In this document: positions 55,434 to 64,000 of the stretch, one piece after another
Numbering within the stretch: the first letter of the stretch is position 1
Layout of the letters: every line of letters begins with the position of its first letter
DNA from: Scenedesmus sp. ARA3
Taxonomy: Eukaryota > Chlorophyta > Chlorophyceae > Sphaeropleales > Scenedesmaceae
Direction: 5' to 3'
DNA length: 64,000 bases
NCBI GenBank assembly: GCA_004335835.1
Contig: RWJK01001039.1
Coordinates: 6,569-70,568, forward strand
The notes under the pieces: generated by a model
Seen by the model: the letters and a program-made list of their open reading frames with translations, nothing else
The model's database searches: none
What the model was told of the DNA's origin: nothing
Translations under genes and position numbers: made by a program

Positions 55434-58400
55434 ATGTCGCACGTGAAGGCGTACACAGTGGGCGGCATTGGCAGCCAGCCAGGCCTAGACAACGTGGTTA
55501 GCGTGGCGCGTGGGCACCCGATCGCGCTGGATCACGCAGGATCCGAACGCATCAAGAAGGAATCTCCAGCACCCAAGGCATTTCAGGCCGAGGCTGACAG
55601 TGATGGGCAAGCAGTAGCAGCAGCAGCCAGCACTCCCAGCTTGAGTGCCGAGCAGGCACGAGCTGTGCTTATCACGCGGCTACTGTCGCTAATGAACGGG
55701 AAGACCGGCGTGCGGCTACAAGTTGCGGACTTCCTGAAGGAGCTGCTGAACCAGAACATAGTGCCTGCAGTACCAGCAGCAGATGACGCTGCAGCGCTTG
55801 GTGCAGTAGCAGATGCCTGCAAGGGTCTTGGCAGCATAGCAGGCAGCTCCCAGCAGCTGTCTGCTGCCTTGGAGGCTGCAGGAATCACTGCGCCAGGCGT
55901 CAGTGCAGCAGAGCGAGCAGCTATCAGCAGCGGAGCAGCAGCATCTGCTGGCGTGGGCTCACTGGTGATTGTCGGCGGCAAGCAGCTGCTGACAGTCGTC
56001 ACTGCAGTTGCAGCGCTCAGCTGCGAAGCAGCAGGGGCACAGGTGAGGGAGGCAGCAGGGGCACAGGTGAGGGAGGGGCACAGGTGAGGGAGGGGCACAG
56101 GTGAGGGAGGGGCACAGGTGAGGGAGGNNNNNAGGTGAGGGAGGGGCACAGGTGAGGGAGGGGCACAGGTGAGGGAGGGGCACAGGTGAGGGAGGCAGCA
56201 GGGGCACAGGTGAGGGAGGGGCACAGGTGAGGGAGGCAGCAGGGGCACAGGTGAGAGAGGCAGCAGGGGCACAGGTGAGAGAGGGTGCCTCTTTGCTGCT
56301 TTGCAAAGCAAGGAGACCGTACAAACTGCTGCGTTTTGGAGCCTAACACATGTGTGCTGCAACCGCTTCAACCGCCAGCAGTACACGACTCCTGCGTTGG
56401 AGATAGCATGCACAGACACTGCGTCACAGCTCGTGAATTGTGGTGATACTTGCTGCGGTGCAGTATGCTCCTTCTGCGCTGCCTGTGTGTGTTGCCATTC
56501 GTCCCGTCTGCACCTAGCCACACAAGGTGCAAGCACTGTTGCATGTGCTTGCACACCTGCTGGACGGCTTGTTGGTGCTGGACCGCTGGTCACATGCGTT
56601 GTGTTGCACTGCTAAACCTTATCTGCACCTGCAGGTCAAAGCGTTTGAGGCTGATGTGGTGGAGTGCCTTGGCTATAAAGGGGCCATCTCAGCAGCGGAT
56701 GAGCTCAAGGGGCTGCTAAACGGCTGGTTGATGCTGCGATGTGCTGACATGGGTTATGCTGCACTGCTAAACCTAATCTGCACCTGCAGGTCAAAGCCTT
56801 TGAGGCTGATGTGGTGGAGTGCCTTGGCTATAAAGGGGCCATCTCAGCAGCGGATGAGCTCAAGGGGCTGCTGGACGGGCTGGTTGACTTTCACTTGCAG
56901 ACGTACTCACATGCGTTATGTTTCTCTGCTTGATTCATCTGCACCTGCAGGTCAAAGCCTTTGAGGCTGATGTGGTGGAGTGCCTGGGCTATAAAGGGGC
57001 CATCTCAGCAGCAGATGAGCTCAAAGGGCTGCTGGACGGGTCAAAAGCAGCAGGCAGCCGCAAGGGCCTGGCAGCAGAGCAGCAGGCGGTGTTCAGCAAC
57101 CTGCCGCAGGCAAGTTTGACCAAGAGTTGACCAGGAGTTGACCGGACCTTGACTTTTTGCTGCCAGAGGGGTTGCATGCAGGCGGAGTCGGGCAATGTTT
57201 ACAGCACGTTGCAGTGTTGGTGCTGCTTGCAGAGGAGAAATGCAGCACGGCAAGGATAATTTTTGACAAACTCGTGCAGCGATCAATGCAGCAGGCGCTT
57301 GTGTTGCAGGGCTGCAAGAGTTGCCTCTGGCTTGGGAGCAGCTAGCGCGCTGTCTGCTTGCTCATGCTGCTTCGCTGCCTGCTGCTGCAGGTGCTGGGGT
57401 CTGCTGCTGATGCACTTGGTGTGGCTTACAACAATGTGCGGCCGGAGGTGCAGAGCGCTGCACTGCCAGTCAAGGTGCGGCCTGCAGCTGCTGGCAGTCT
57501 TTGTGTTCATGTTTCTAGCGTGCAGTTTGTGTGAGTTGTTCCTGCTGCGGTGCTATTGGCATCACTGCCAGTCAAGGTGCGGCCTGCATCTGCTGGCAGG
57601 CTTTGTGTGCATGTTTATAGCATGCAGTTTGTGTGAGTTGTTCCTGCTGCGGTGCAATGGGCATCACTGGCAGTCAATGTGCGGCCTGCATCTGCTGGCA
57701 GGCTCTGTGTGCATGTTTTTAGCGTGCGGTTTGTGTGAGTTGTTCCTGCTGCGGTGCTATGGGCATCACTGGCAGTCAAGGTGCGGCCTGCATCTGCTGG
57801 CAGGCTTTGTGTTCATGTTTATAGCATCCAGTTTGTGTGAGTTGTTCCTGCTGCGGTGCTATGGGCATCACTGGCAGTCAAGGTGAACGCAACCAAGCAA
57901 AACAAAACCTGAGCACCCTGGTGAAGCCTGCTTTCGCACGTAAGCATATGTAAATAAGCTAAACAGCAGCAAACAGAAAGCCTGTAGCATTTGTCTCCTC
58001 TGTGTGCTTTGCACTGCTCTTGCTCTGGCTGGTGACATGGTATGAGTGCGGTGATGATTTAGCTTACCTTCTGACACCTCTTGTGCGAGGGTGCTTCTGC
58101 ACTCGCTGAACGCAACCAAGCTAAACACAACCTGAGCGCAACTCAACTGAAGTCCTGGGCGTTTAAGATGCATAAACCAGTCATGTTGTTTGCAAAGATG
58201 CATCTGCACATGGTTTGTTATGCTATTGCTTTGCGGTTTTGCTTAGTAGATGCATCAGTGCTGTGATGAGTTAGCTTACCTTCTGACACCTCTTGTGCGA
58301 GGGTGCTTGCACCCGCTGAACGCAACCAAGCTAAACATAACCTGAGCACGACTCAACTGATGTCCTAGTTGTCTAAGATACATGAGTCAGTCATGCTGTT

Positions 58401-61400
58401 TCAAACCCGTTCATCTGCACATTCCATGTTCTGGTATTGCTTTGCGGGTTGCATAGTAGGTGCATCAGTGCGGTGATGATTTAGCTTACCTTCTGACACC
58501 TCTTGTGCGAGGGTGCTTGCACCCGCTGAACGCAACCAAGCTAAATAAAACCTGAGCACTGTTTGATCATGCTTTGAACGTGTGCATAGTGTCAGCGCTG
58601 TGCTTGTTGTTGGTGTGTGCATGTGCGGTGATGATTTAGCTTACCTTCTGACACCTCTTGTGCGAGGGTGCTTCTGCACCCGCTGAACGCAACCAAGCTG
58701 AACACAACCTGAGCACTGCGCCTGCCGTTCCTGCAAGTATGTGCTTCACTTATCTTTGCTATCATCCCATCGAGCCTGGTCCTTTCACAATACCTGCTCA
58801 CAGGAGATTCAAGTGATGCCAGGTGTTGCTGATGTGCATGGTGTGCTGGTCTCGCTGGCGCTGCTGCTGCTGTTGCCCTGCAGGCTGGCGCCAGCCCCAC
58901 CCTACCCAGCCCAACTCTCGCACCAGCCCTGCTGGATGCAGCCCGGGCGCTGCTCAGCGTCGCACACAGCTGCATTGCACGCAGCCAAACCCTCAGCAGC
59001 CTAAACCCAGCTGTCGAGCCGCAGCTGCAGCAGCTGGCAGCAGCAGCACTGTCAGGCCCCCTGGCAGCAGCGCAGCAGCAGCTGGCAGCAGTTGGATCAG
59101 AGCTGCTAAGCCCTGCTGGGGTGCAGTGGGGTTTAGGGGCCGAGGTGCAGCAGCGGGGTTCAGCGCTGCAAGCGGCGCTGGCAGCAGCAGCAGCGCTGGA
59201 TGCGCTGCAGGGGGCAGCAGCAGTGGAGGGCCTTGCTGCTGTGGTGGTGCTGCGACTAGCAGAGGTGAGGAGAGTGTGCAGTAGTGTGTACGTGCAAGTA
59301 GTGCTGCAAGGGTTGGAGCGTTTGAGTTTGGATGTGTGTCGCATGCAGCAATCGTAGCAGCAGTTGCAGCAACGAGTTGCCCGGATAAGCTGCCCTGGAT
59401 GAATGTGATCGAAAGCATTCTGCGACAGCAAAGTCACCTTAGCTACATGTTCCCTTGCTAGCTGTGTTGCTGACCCTGAATCGCGGGCAATTTATTGTCT
59501 GCTGTCGCCTTTTCTGTTGCGGTTTTTAGGGCCCGGCTGCTGAGCCAGCAGCAGCAGCAGAGCAGCAGCAGCAGCAGCAAGACGGCAAAGAGAACAAGAA
59601 GAAGGAGAAAAAAGACAAAAAGGCAGCCGGCCTCACCTTGGGCAAGGGCACTGCAGTGGTGCGGGCACACCTAGAAAAGGCAGTCGCAGAGGCGGCCGCA
59701 GCAGCTGGCACAGCAGCAGGAGCAGCCGGCACCCTGCAGGTGAGCATGGTGTAACACATGTGTATTTGTGTGTGGCTGTACCAGGTGTGGCGCCTTTCCT
59801 GCAGCTGGTGCCGGTTTTTATGAAGACGTGCGGCATATATTGTAAAGATATATGATTCATGTGAATGGCAGGGTGCATTGGCCCGGAGTGTGGCAGTGCA
59901 TGTTGTCGTCTCACGCCCGCAGCTTTGTCAACACAACTGAGCAGCACAGTATCACGACACTCCCAGCAGCACTCACAACTGTTATGACCGCCTTGCCGCA
60001 GAACAAACGGCACACGTGCCTGCTCCGCTGCCCCAACTCGCCACCTCTAAACTGCTGCCTGCTCAACCACCCTTGTTGCAGGTTGTGGATGGCAGCCTTG
60101 CTGCTGCAGCAGCAGTGCTGGGTGGTGGTGCGGGCCTGGCTGCAGTGACGGCAGTCATCACTGCTCATGAGGCCTCAGCTGTGAAGCTGCTGGAGGAGTT
60201 GAAGCTGGTGGTGGAGGCAAACCAGGCGCGCCGCAAGCCCAAGGTGCGTCATTTTGTTGAATTGCTGTTAGCTTCTCAACTCCACAGATTGAAACTTATT
60301 TTGTGTGCTGTGTACATTTGCGCTGTCAGCTGCTGCAACCCTGCCTTGCTGAGTTTGTGTCTCATGCTGTGCACCATGCACCACCGCAACTGCGCGTCTG
60401 CTGCTGCTGCTGCAGGTGGCCAAGGGTGCGCGCGACTTCCTGCCTGATCAGATGGCCATCAGGGAAGCCGCCTTCGGCATCATCACCAGCGTGTTCAAGC
60501 GCCACGGTGAGAGCAGCAGCAGCAGCAGCAGAAGCATGGCCACAGCAGCCGCAGCTGCAGCATCGAGCACTGCCGTTTGCAGTGCCTGCAGCAGCTGTGC
60601 TAGCAGCAGCGTGACATCGAAAGGTTGGGTTGCCACCACCTCAAGCCTGTGGATCACATTGTGGCATCCTGCTGCCGCCGCTGCTGCCGTTAGGTGCCGT
60701 GGCCATCGACACGCCCGTGTTTGAGCTGCGTGAGACGCTGATGGGCAAGTATGGCGAGGACTCCAAGCTGATCTACGACCTGGCTGACCAGGTGCGGTTT
60801 TTCTGGCGCCGTGATACCAATGTATGTGCAATGTTGCTTCGTATGCTGAGTTGCTGTAGCAGCAGCAGCCCGCCCACGACCATTTCCAGGATAGGGAGAC
60901 ACACGCGCATCACGCTTGACGTCTTGAATCATCTACATAGCTCCGCTGGTGTGCCCCTGTCCGCTCGGGCGGCGAGCCCCCGAGACTGCGCTACGACCGT
61001 ATGTACTTCCCACACCCTGAGTCACATTCAGATGTTTCAGCCTGTGCTGTTACTCATTCCTGCCGCCAGGGCGGCGAGCTGCCGAGCCTGCGCTACGACC
61101 TTATGTGCATTTCCATACCCTGAGTCACAAACATATGTTTCTGCCTGTGCTGTTACTTCACCCTACCGCCAGGGCCCCTCCGATACAAGGCACACCCTGA
61201 GTCACAAATGTGGCATTGCTTGTAATTATGCGTGTGCTTGTGCTGTGTGCCCCTGCAGGGCGGCGAGCTGCTGAGCCTGCGCTACGACCTCACTGTGCCG
61301 TTTGCGCGCTACGTGGCGGTCAACGCCATCGGCAACATCAAGCGCTACCACATCGGCAAGGTCTACAGGAGGGACCAGCCGCAGCTGGCGCGCGGCCGCT

Positions 61401-61786
61401 TCAGGTGCGGCTGCCTGTGTTTGCAGGCAGCACAGCGCTGGCCCACAACCGTGTCGGGTAGTGTTGAACGCTGCACCTAGCACAGCCCTGGCTTGCAGTG
61501 CAGCCACACGTGTCTACCGCAGGGATCAGCCGCTGCTGGCGCGCGGGCGCTTCACAGTGTGCATAGTTGTGTCTGCTTGCAGCACAGCCGCACGCTGCAG
61601 CTCAGCCAGAGGGTTTGCTGGACGGCGGCCACATGTTATGCGTGCCTAGGTTGTGCTGCTCGGCCTTCAATGTCCATGGTCTGTCTGTCTGCCAGGCAGC
61701 CTGCGCCGCGCTCAGATGTGGGTGTTCTGCCTGTGGCAGCAATACACAAGCAGCGCAATGCAACGCCGTCTCACGAGTGGTCATGT

Positions 61787-61822
<36 letters not shown>

Positions 61823-61941
61823 AGGGAGTTCTTCCAGTGCGACTTTGACATCGCGGGCAGCTACGCGGCCATGGTGCCTGACGCCGAGGTGCTGGGCGTG
61901 CTGCTGACTCTAAACATGCTGCTGCTGCCGCCTCCGCCACA

Positions 61942-61973
<32 letters not shown>

Positions 61974-62779
61974 AGGGAGTTCTTCCAATGTGACTTTGAC
62001 ATCGCGGGCAGCTATGCGGCCATGGTGCCAGATGCTGAGGTGCTGGGCGTACTGCTGACTCCACAACTGCTGCTGCTGCCGCCTCCGCCACACCTGCCGC
62101 TGCTGCTGCAGGGAGTTCTTCCAGTGTGACTTTGACATCGTGGGCAGCTACGCTGCCATGGTGCCTGACGCCGAGGTGCTGGGGGTGCTGCTGACTCTAC
62201 ACCTGCTGCTGCTCCTGCTGCCTCCGCCACACCTGCTGCTGCTGCTGCTGCAGGGAGTTCTTCCAGTGTGACTTTGACATCGCGGGCAGCTATGCTGCCA
62301 TGGTGCCAGATGCTGAGGTACTGGGCGTGCTGGTGGAGATCCTGCGGGACCTGCGGCTGGGGCAGTTCACTGTGAAGCTCAACCACAGGAAGCTGCTGGA
62401 CGCCATGCTGGCCATTGCTGGGGTGCCGCCACAGAAGTTCCGGCCGATCTGCAGGTGTGAAATCTAAATGGTTTCTGAAGTACATAGTGAAGTTTTGTGG
62501 TTATCTCGGAGGCAGTGGGTGTGCGGAGTGCTGCTAAGCTGCTGGCCATATGCACTGCGGCATTCTTCTGCAGGCTGTCTGTATGTCGTAGGGTTGTCTA
62601 CAAGATGCTTGCGTCTGCAGCCATTCAAGTGCGGTTGTTGCTGCTGCTACTGCTGCTGTTGCTGCTGCCCCTGTCAGTGTCGTTGACAAGCTGGACAAGA
62701 TGTCGTGGGGGGGGTGGTGCCTGCTCATCATGAGAAGCCCTGCTCATCACCTCTGACTCACTGTTCTGTCTGTGCTCTG

Positions 62780-62832
<53 letters not shown>

Positions 62833-64000
62833 CGCTTCCCTCTTCAGTGCCATTGACAAGCTTGACAAGGAGCCGTGGGGGGTGGTGCGCGCTGAGATGG
62901 TGGAGGAGAAGGGGCTGCCCGGTGACGTGGCTGACGCCATCGGCCAGTTCGTGGTGCTGCGGTGAGCATGCTCATGAGGAGCCTTGCATGTGTTGTGTGC
63001 TGTGGCTTTGCTGTCAATGATAGTTATGGCAAGTCCCTGAAAATGCTTTCAGTGGGTTGCTGAAGGAGGGGCGGGGGGAAGGTTGATAAGTGTTTGATTT
63101 GATCCGGTGTGGTATGGTCGGGGCAAGCACATGCCTGGCTGAGATGGTAGAGGAGAAGGGGCTGCCGGGTGACGTAGCTGACGCCATCGGGCAGTTTGTG
63201 GTGCTGCGGTGAGCATAACCACGCGCATGTGGAGTGCTTTCTGTGTTGTATGCTGTGGCCTTGCTGTATTTTGGCTGCTGTTGATGCCGTCAGTGGGTTG
63301 GTGAAGGGTAAATTGGAAGGGTTATGACGTGGCGTGGTGGTGTTGGGGCAAGCACCTGTCTAGTTGCATGGCTGAGATGGTGGAGGAGAAGGGGCTGCTT
63401 GGGGGAGGTGGCGGACGCCATCGGGCAGTTCGTGGTGCTGCGGTGAGTGGCGCATTGCAACAGCCATGGTGCCAGCTGTGGTGCCAGGACGCACAATTAA
63501 CTATCCTCTCATTGTGTAGCACTGCTGGCATGTGGCTCACACAATGCGCTGCGTGCTGTGGTGCTGCTGTTGAACTAGTGAGCTGCAATGTGTGCTTGCG
63601 TTGTGATCCGGCATGCCGGCAGACCGCACGCATGCAGCTAAGCCAACACCTTGCCCCACAACCCACAGTCCTGCTTCTGCTTCTGCATCTTGCTCTGCTG
63701 CTGCTGCTGCTGCTGCTGCAGTGGCGAGCCCCGGCAGCTCCTCGCCACCCTCACTGCATCAGATCACCCTCTGGCGCAGCACCCAGACTCAGCAGCTGCA
63801 CTGGCTGAGCTGTCACAGCTGTTTGACTATCTGGAGGCCTTTGGCGCACTCGGCCCCATCAGCTTTGACCTGAGCTTGGCCCGTGGGCTGGATTACTACA
63901 CGGGTGTCATTTATGAGGCGGTGCTGGAGGGCGGCAATGTGGGCTCCATTGCAGCAGGTGCGCTGGTGTTTGGTGCTGTTGTGGCAGTATGTTGTGTGTG
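55434..64000 (+). CDS. Histidyl-tRNA synthetase, plant-type long N-terminal extension (3' end off window)
   Basis: Twelve exons so far: 55434-56042, 56951-57109, 57391-57474, 58884-59264, 59530-59739, 60082-60243, 60416-60506, 60694-60791, 61259-61404, 62254-62454, 62848-62961, 63722-63957; 830 residues. The class II core starts near residue 536: [68 protein letters not shown] (motif 2), [11 protein letters not shown], and the HisRS signature [12 protein letters not shown]. It charges tRNA(His). The ~530-residue extension has the [11 protein letters not shown] and [11 protein letters not shown] segments seen in plant cytosolic HisRS, and a Lys-rich linker ([13 protein letters not shown]) before the core. 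Intron 2 starts with GC (CCGCAG|GCAAGT). The anticodon-binding domain lies beyond the window. At least eight exon edges have echoes. Confidence 0.92.
56030..56285 (+). repeat. Minisatellite built on the HisRS exon 1 donor, with assembly gap
   Basis: Units of 14-22 bp, GGCACAGGTGAGGGAGG with or without CAGCAGG, repeated about 15 times from the true donor (56042|GTGAGG) onward. Every unit contains CACAG|GTGAG, an intact donor. Five N bases at 56128-56132 mark an unresolved gap, so the true length is unknown. Confidence 0.93.
56622..56960 (+). repeat. HisRS exon 2 start with two upstream echoes
   Basis: CACCTGCAG plus the coding start [18 protein letters not shown] to ELKGLL occurs with acceptors at 56634, 56789 and 56950 (true), in steps of 155 and 161 bp. 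About 100 bp of exon is nearly identical in all three. The two upstream copies depart at the GLLDG position and have no donor. Confidence 0.94.
57455..57892 (+). repeat. HisRS exon 3 end with four downstream echoes, exact 102-bp period
   Basis: The exon end CTGCCAGTCAAG|GTGCGG at 57474 recurs at 57576, 57678, 57780 and 57882, each exactly 102 bp apart. The third reads CAAT|GTGCGG and the last CAAG|GTGAAC; all keep GT. The unit is nearly identical, so the array is recent or homogenised. Confidence 0.95.
57883..58720. repeat. Tandem array in HisRS intron 3 with minus-strand exon-like units
   Basis: Four units (about 58045-58140, 58258-58350, 58470-58560, 58622-58715) plus a fragment at 57883-57915, spaced about 212, 212 and 152 bp. 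On the minus strand each reads an open frame [22 protein letters not shown] followed by GTAAGC, a good donor. On the plus strand each has AACGCAACCAAGCTxAAC. It is not an echo of any HisRS exon that I recognise. Confidence 0.8.
60950..61275 (+). repeat. HisRS exon 9 start with upstream echoes
   Basis: Three degenerate copies (about 60955-60995, 61060-61100, 61160-61180) of the GGCGGCGAGCTGxxGAGCCTGCGCTACGAC exon start, with a CACACCCTGAGTCACA intron landmark after each. The true acceptor is at 61258. The upstream copies have lost clean acceptors (GCTCGG, GCCAGG). Confidence 0.8.
61505..61560 (+). repeat. Echo of HisRS exon 9 end
   Basis: GTCTACCGCAGGGATCAGCC... to GCGCGGGCGCTTCA repeats the motif 2 coding end of exon 9 about 150 bp downstream; the donor side reads TTCACAGTGTGC, so the donor is shifted or lost. 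Confidence 0.8.
61790..62330 (+). repeat. HisRS exon 10 start with three upstream echoes
   Basis: A (CTG)n tract ending in CAG, then the coding start [20 protein letters not shown] to EVLGVL, occurs with acceptors at 61824, 61975, 62111 and 62253 (true). Steps are 151, 136 and 142 bp. Roughly 90 bp of exon is kept at near identity in each. Reading on from the first unit reaches a stop shortly after the second acceptor. Confidence 0.95.
62660..62725 (+). repeat. Echo of HisRS exon 11 start plus acceptor
   Basis: CCTGTCAG|TGTCGTTGACAAGCTGGACAAG repeats the exon 11 acceptor and first ~40 bp, about 180 bp upstream of the true acceptor at 62847. Confidence 0.85.
62890..63455 (+). repeat. HisRS exon 11 end with two downstream echoes
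   Basis: The segment coding [20 protein letters not shown] to VVLR and its donor ends at 62961 (true, GTGAGC), 63208 (GTGAGC) and 63442 (GTGAGT), spaced 247 and 234 bp. The third copy has a 1-bp frameshift (GCTTGGGGGAGG). Confidence 0.94.

Noticed and set aside
56030..56285. Short regular repeats as a possible CRISPR array
   Set aside because: Units follow directly without unique spacers, sit in an intron of a eukaryotic gene, and copy a splice donor.
61790..62330. Repeated HisRS segments as protein repeats or as a multi-exon domain duplication
   Set aside because: Units have an acceptor but no donor and reading through them meets stops; HisRS needs only one copy of this segment.
1..64000. 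Many short open frames rich in Cys, Leu, Ala, Gln or Ser on both strands
   Set aside because: They are CAG/CTG repeats read in different frames and conflict with the spliced models; none has consistent splice sites or family similarity.
1..64000. tRNA, rRNA, transposase or reverse transcriptase genes
   Set aside because: No cloverleaf, conserved rRNA segment, integrase or RT motif was seen; a tRNA scan would be needed to exclude small ones.

Overview
Nuclear DNA of a photosynthetic eukaryote, most likely a chlorophyte green alga (Sphaeropleales-like is my guess, not shown). The reasons are multi-exon genes with GT-AG introns about every 100-250 coding bases, many CTG/CAG microsatellites, a plastid-type ferredoxin-like protein, a plant-type HisRS N-terminal extension, a complete selenocysteine elongation factor and bacterial-type cellulose-synthase-like enzymes. 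Exon models were built by hand from splice sites, reading-frame phase and family similarity; nearly all junctions close in frame.

Layout: (1) 1-4256 minus, DEAD-box RNA helicase (3' end off the window), divergent from (2) 4959-5965 plus, Maf-type nucleotide pyrophosphatase. (3) 7509-13530 and 16235-21926 plus, a tandem pair of 15-exon GT2 cellulose-synthase-like genes with identical intron positions, duplicated with their flanks. (4) 24014-28115 plus, eEFSec. (5) 29992-37325 minus, long-chain acyl-CoA synthetase. (6) 38213-42175 minus, ASCC1-like KH/2H-phosphoesterase protein, divergent from (7) 42781-49726 plus, APC4 of the anaphase-promoting complex. (8) 50175-52355 plus, a protein with a C-terminal J domain. 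(9) 53184-54535 plus, PnsB3-like 2Fe-2S protein. (10) 55434->64000 plus, histidyl-tRNA synthetase (3' end off the window). The genes are mostly unrelated housekeeping functions and form no operon or cluster, apart from the GT2 pair.

The most striking signal is not a gene. At about 25 exon-intron boundaries in six of these genes, a piece of DNA spanning the boundary has been tandemly copied into the adjoining intron. Some copies carry an acceptor plus the exon start, stacked upstream of the true exon. Others carry an exon end plus a donor, stacked downstream. Units are usually about 90-160 bp, and two arrays have an exact period (102 bp and 92 bp). I call these 'splice-junction echoes'. Most copies keep a usable splice site, and in the copies I translated, using the echo leads to a premature stop. 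They could be a mechanism of intron growth, a source of regulated unproductive splicing, or both.
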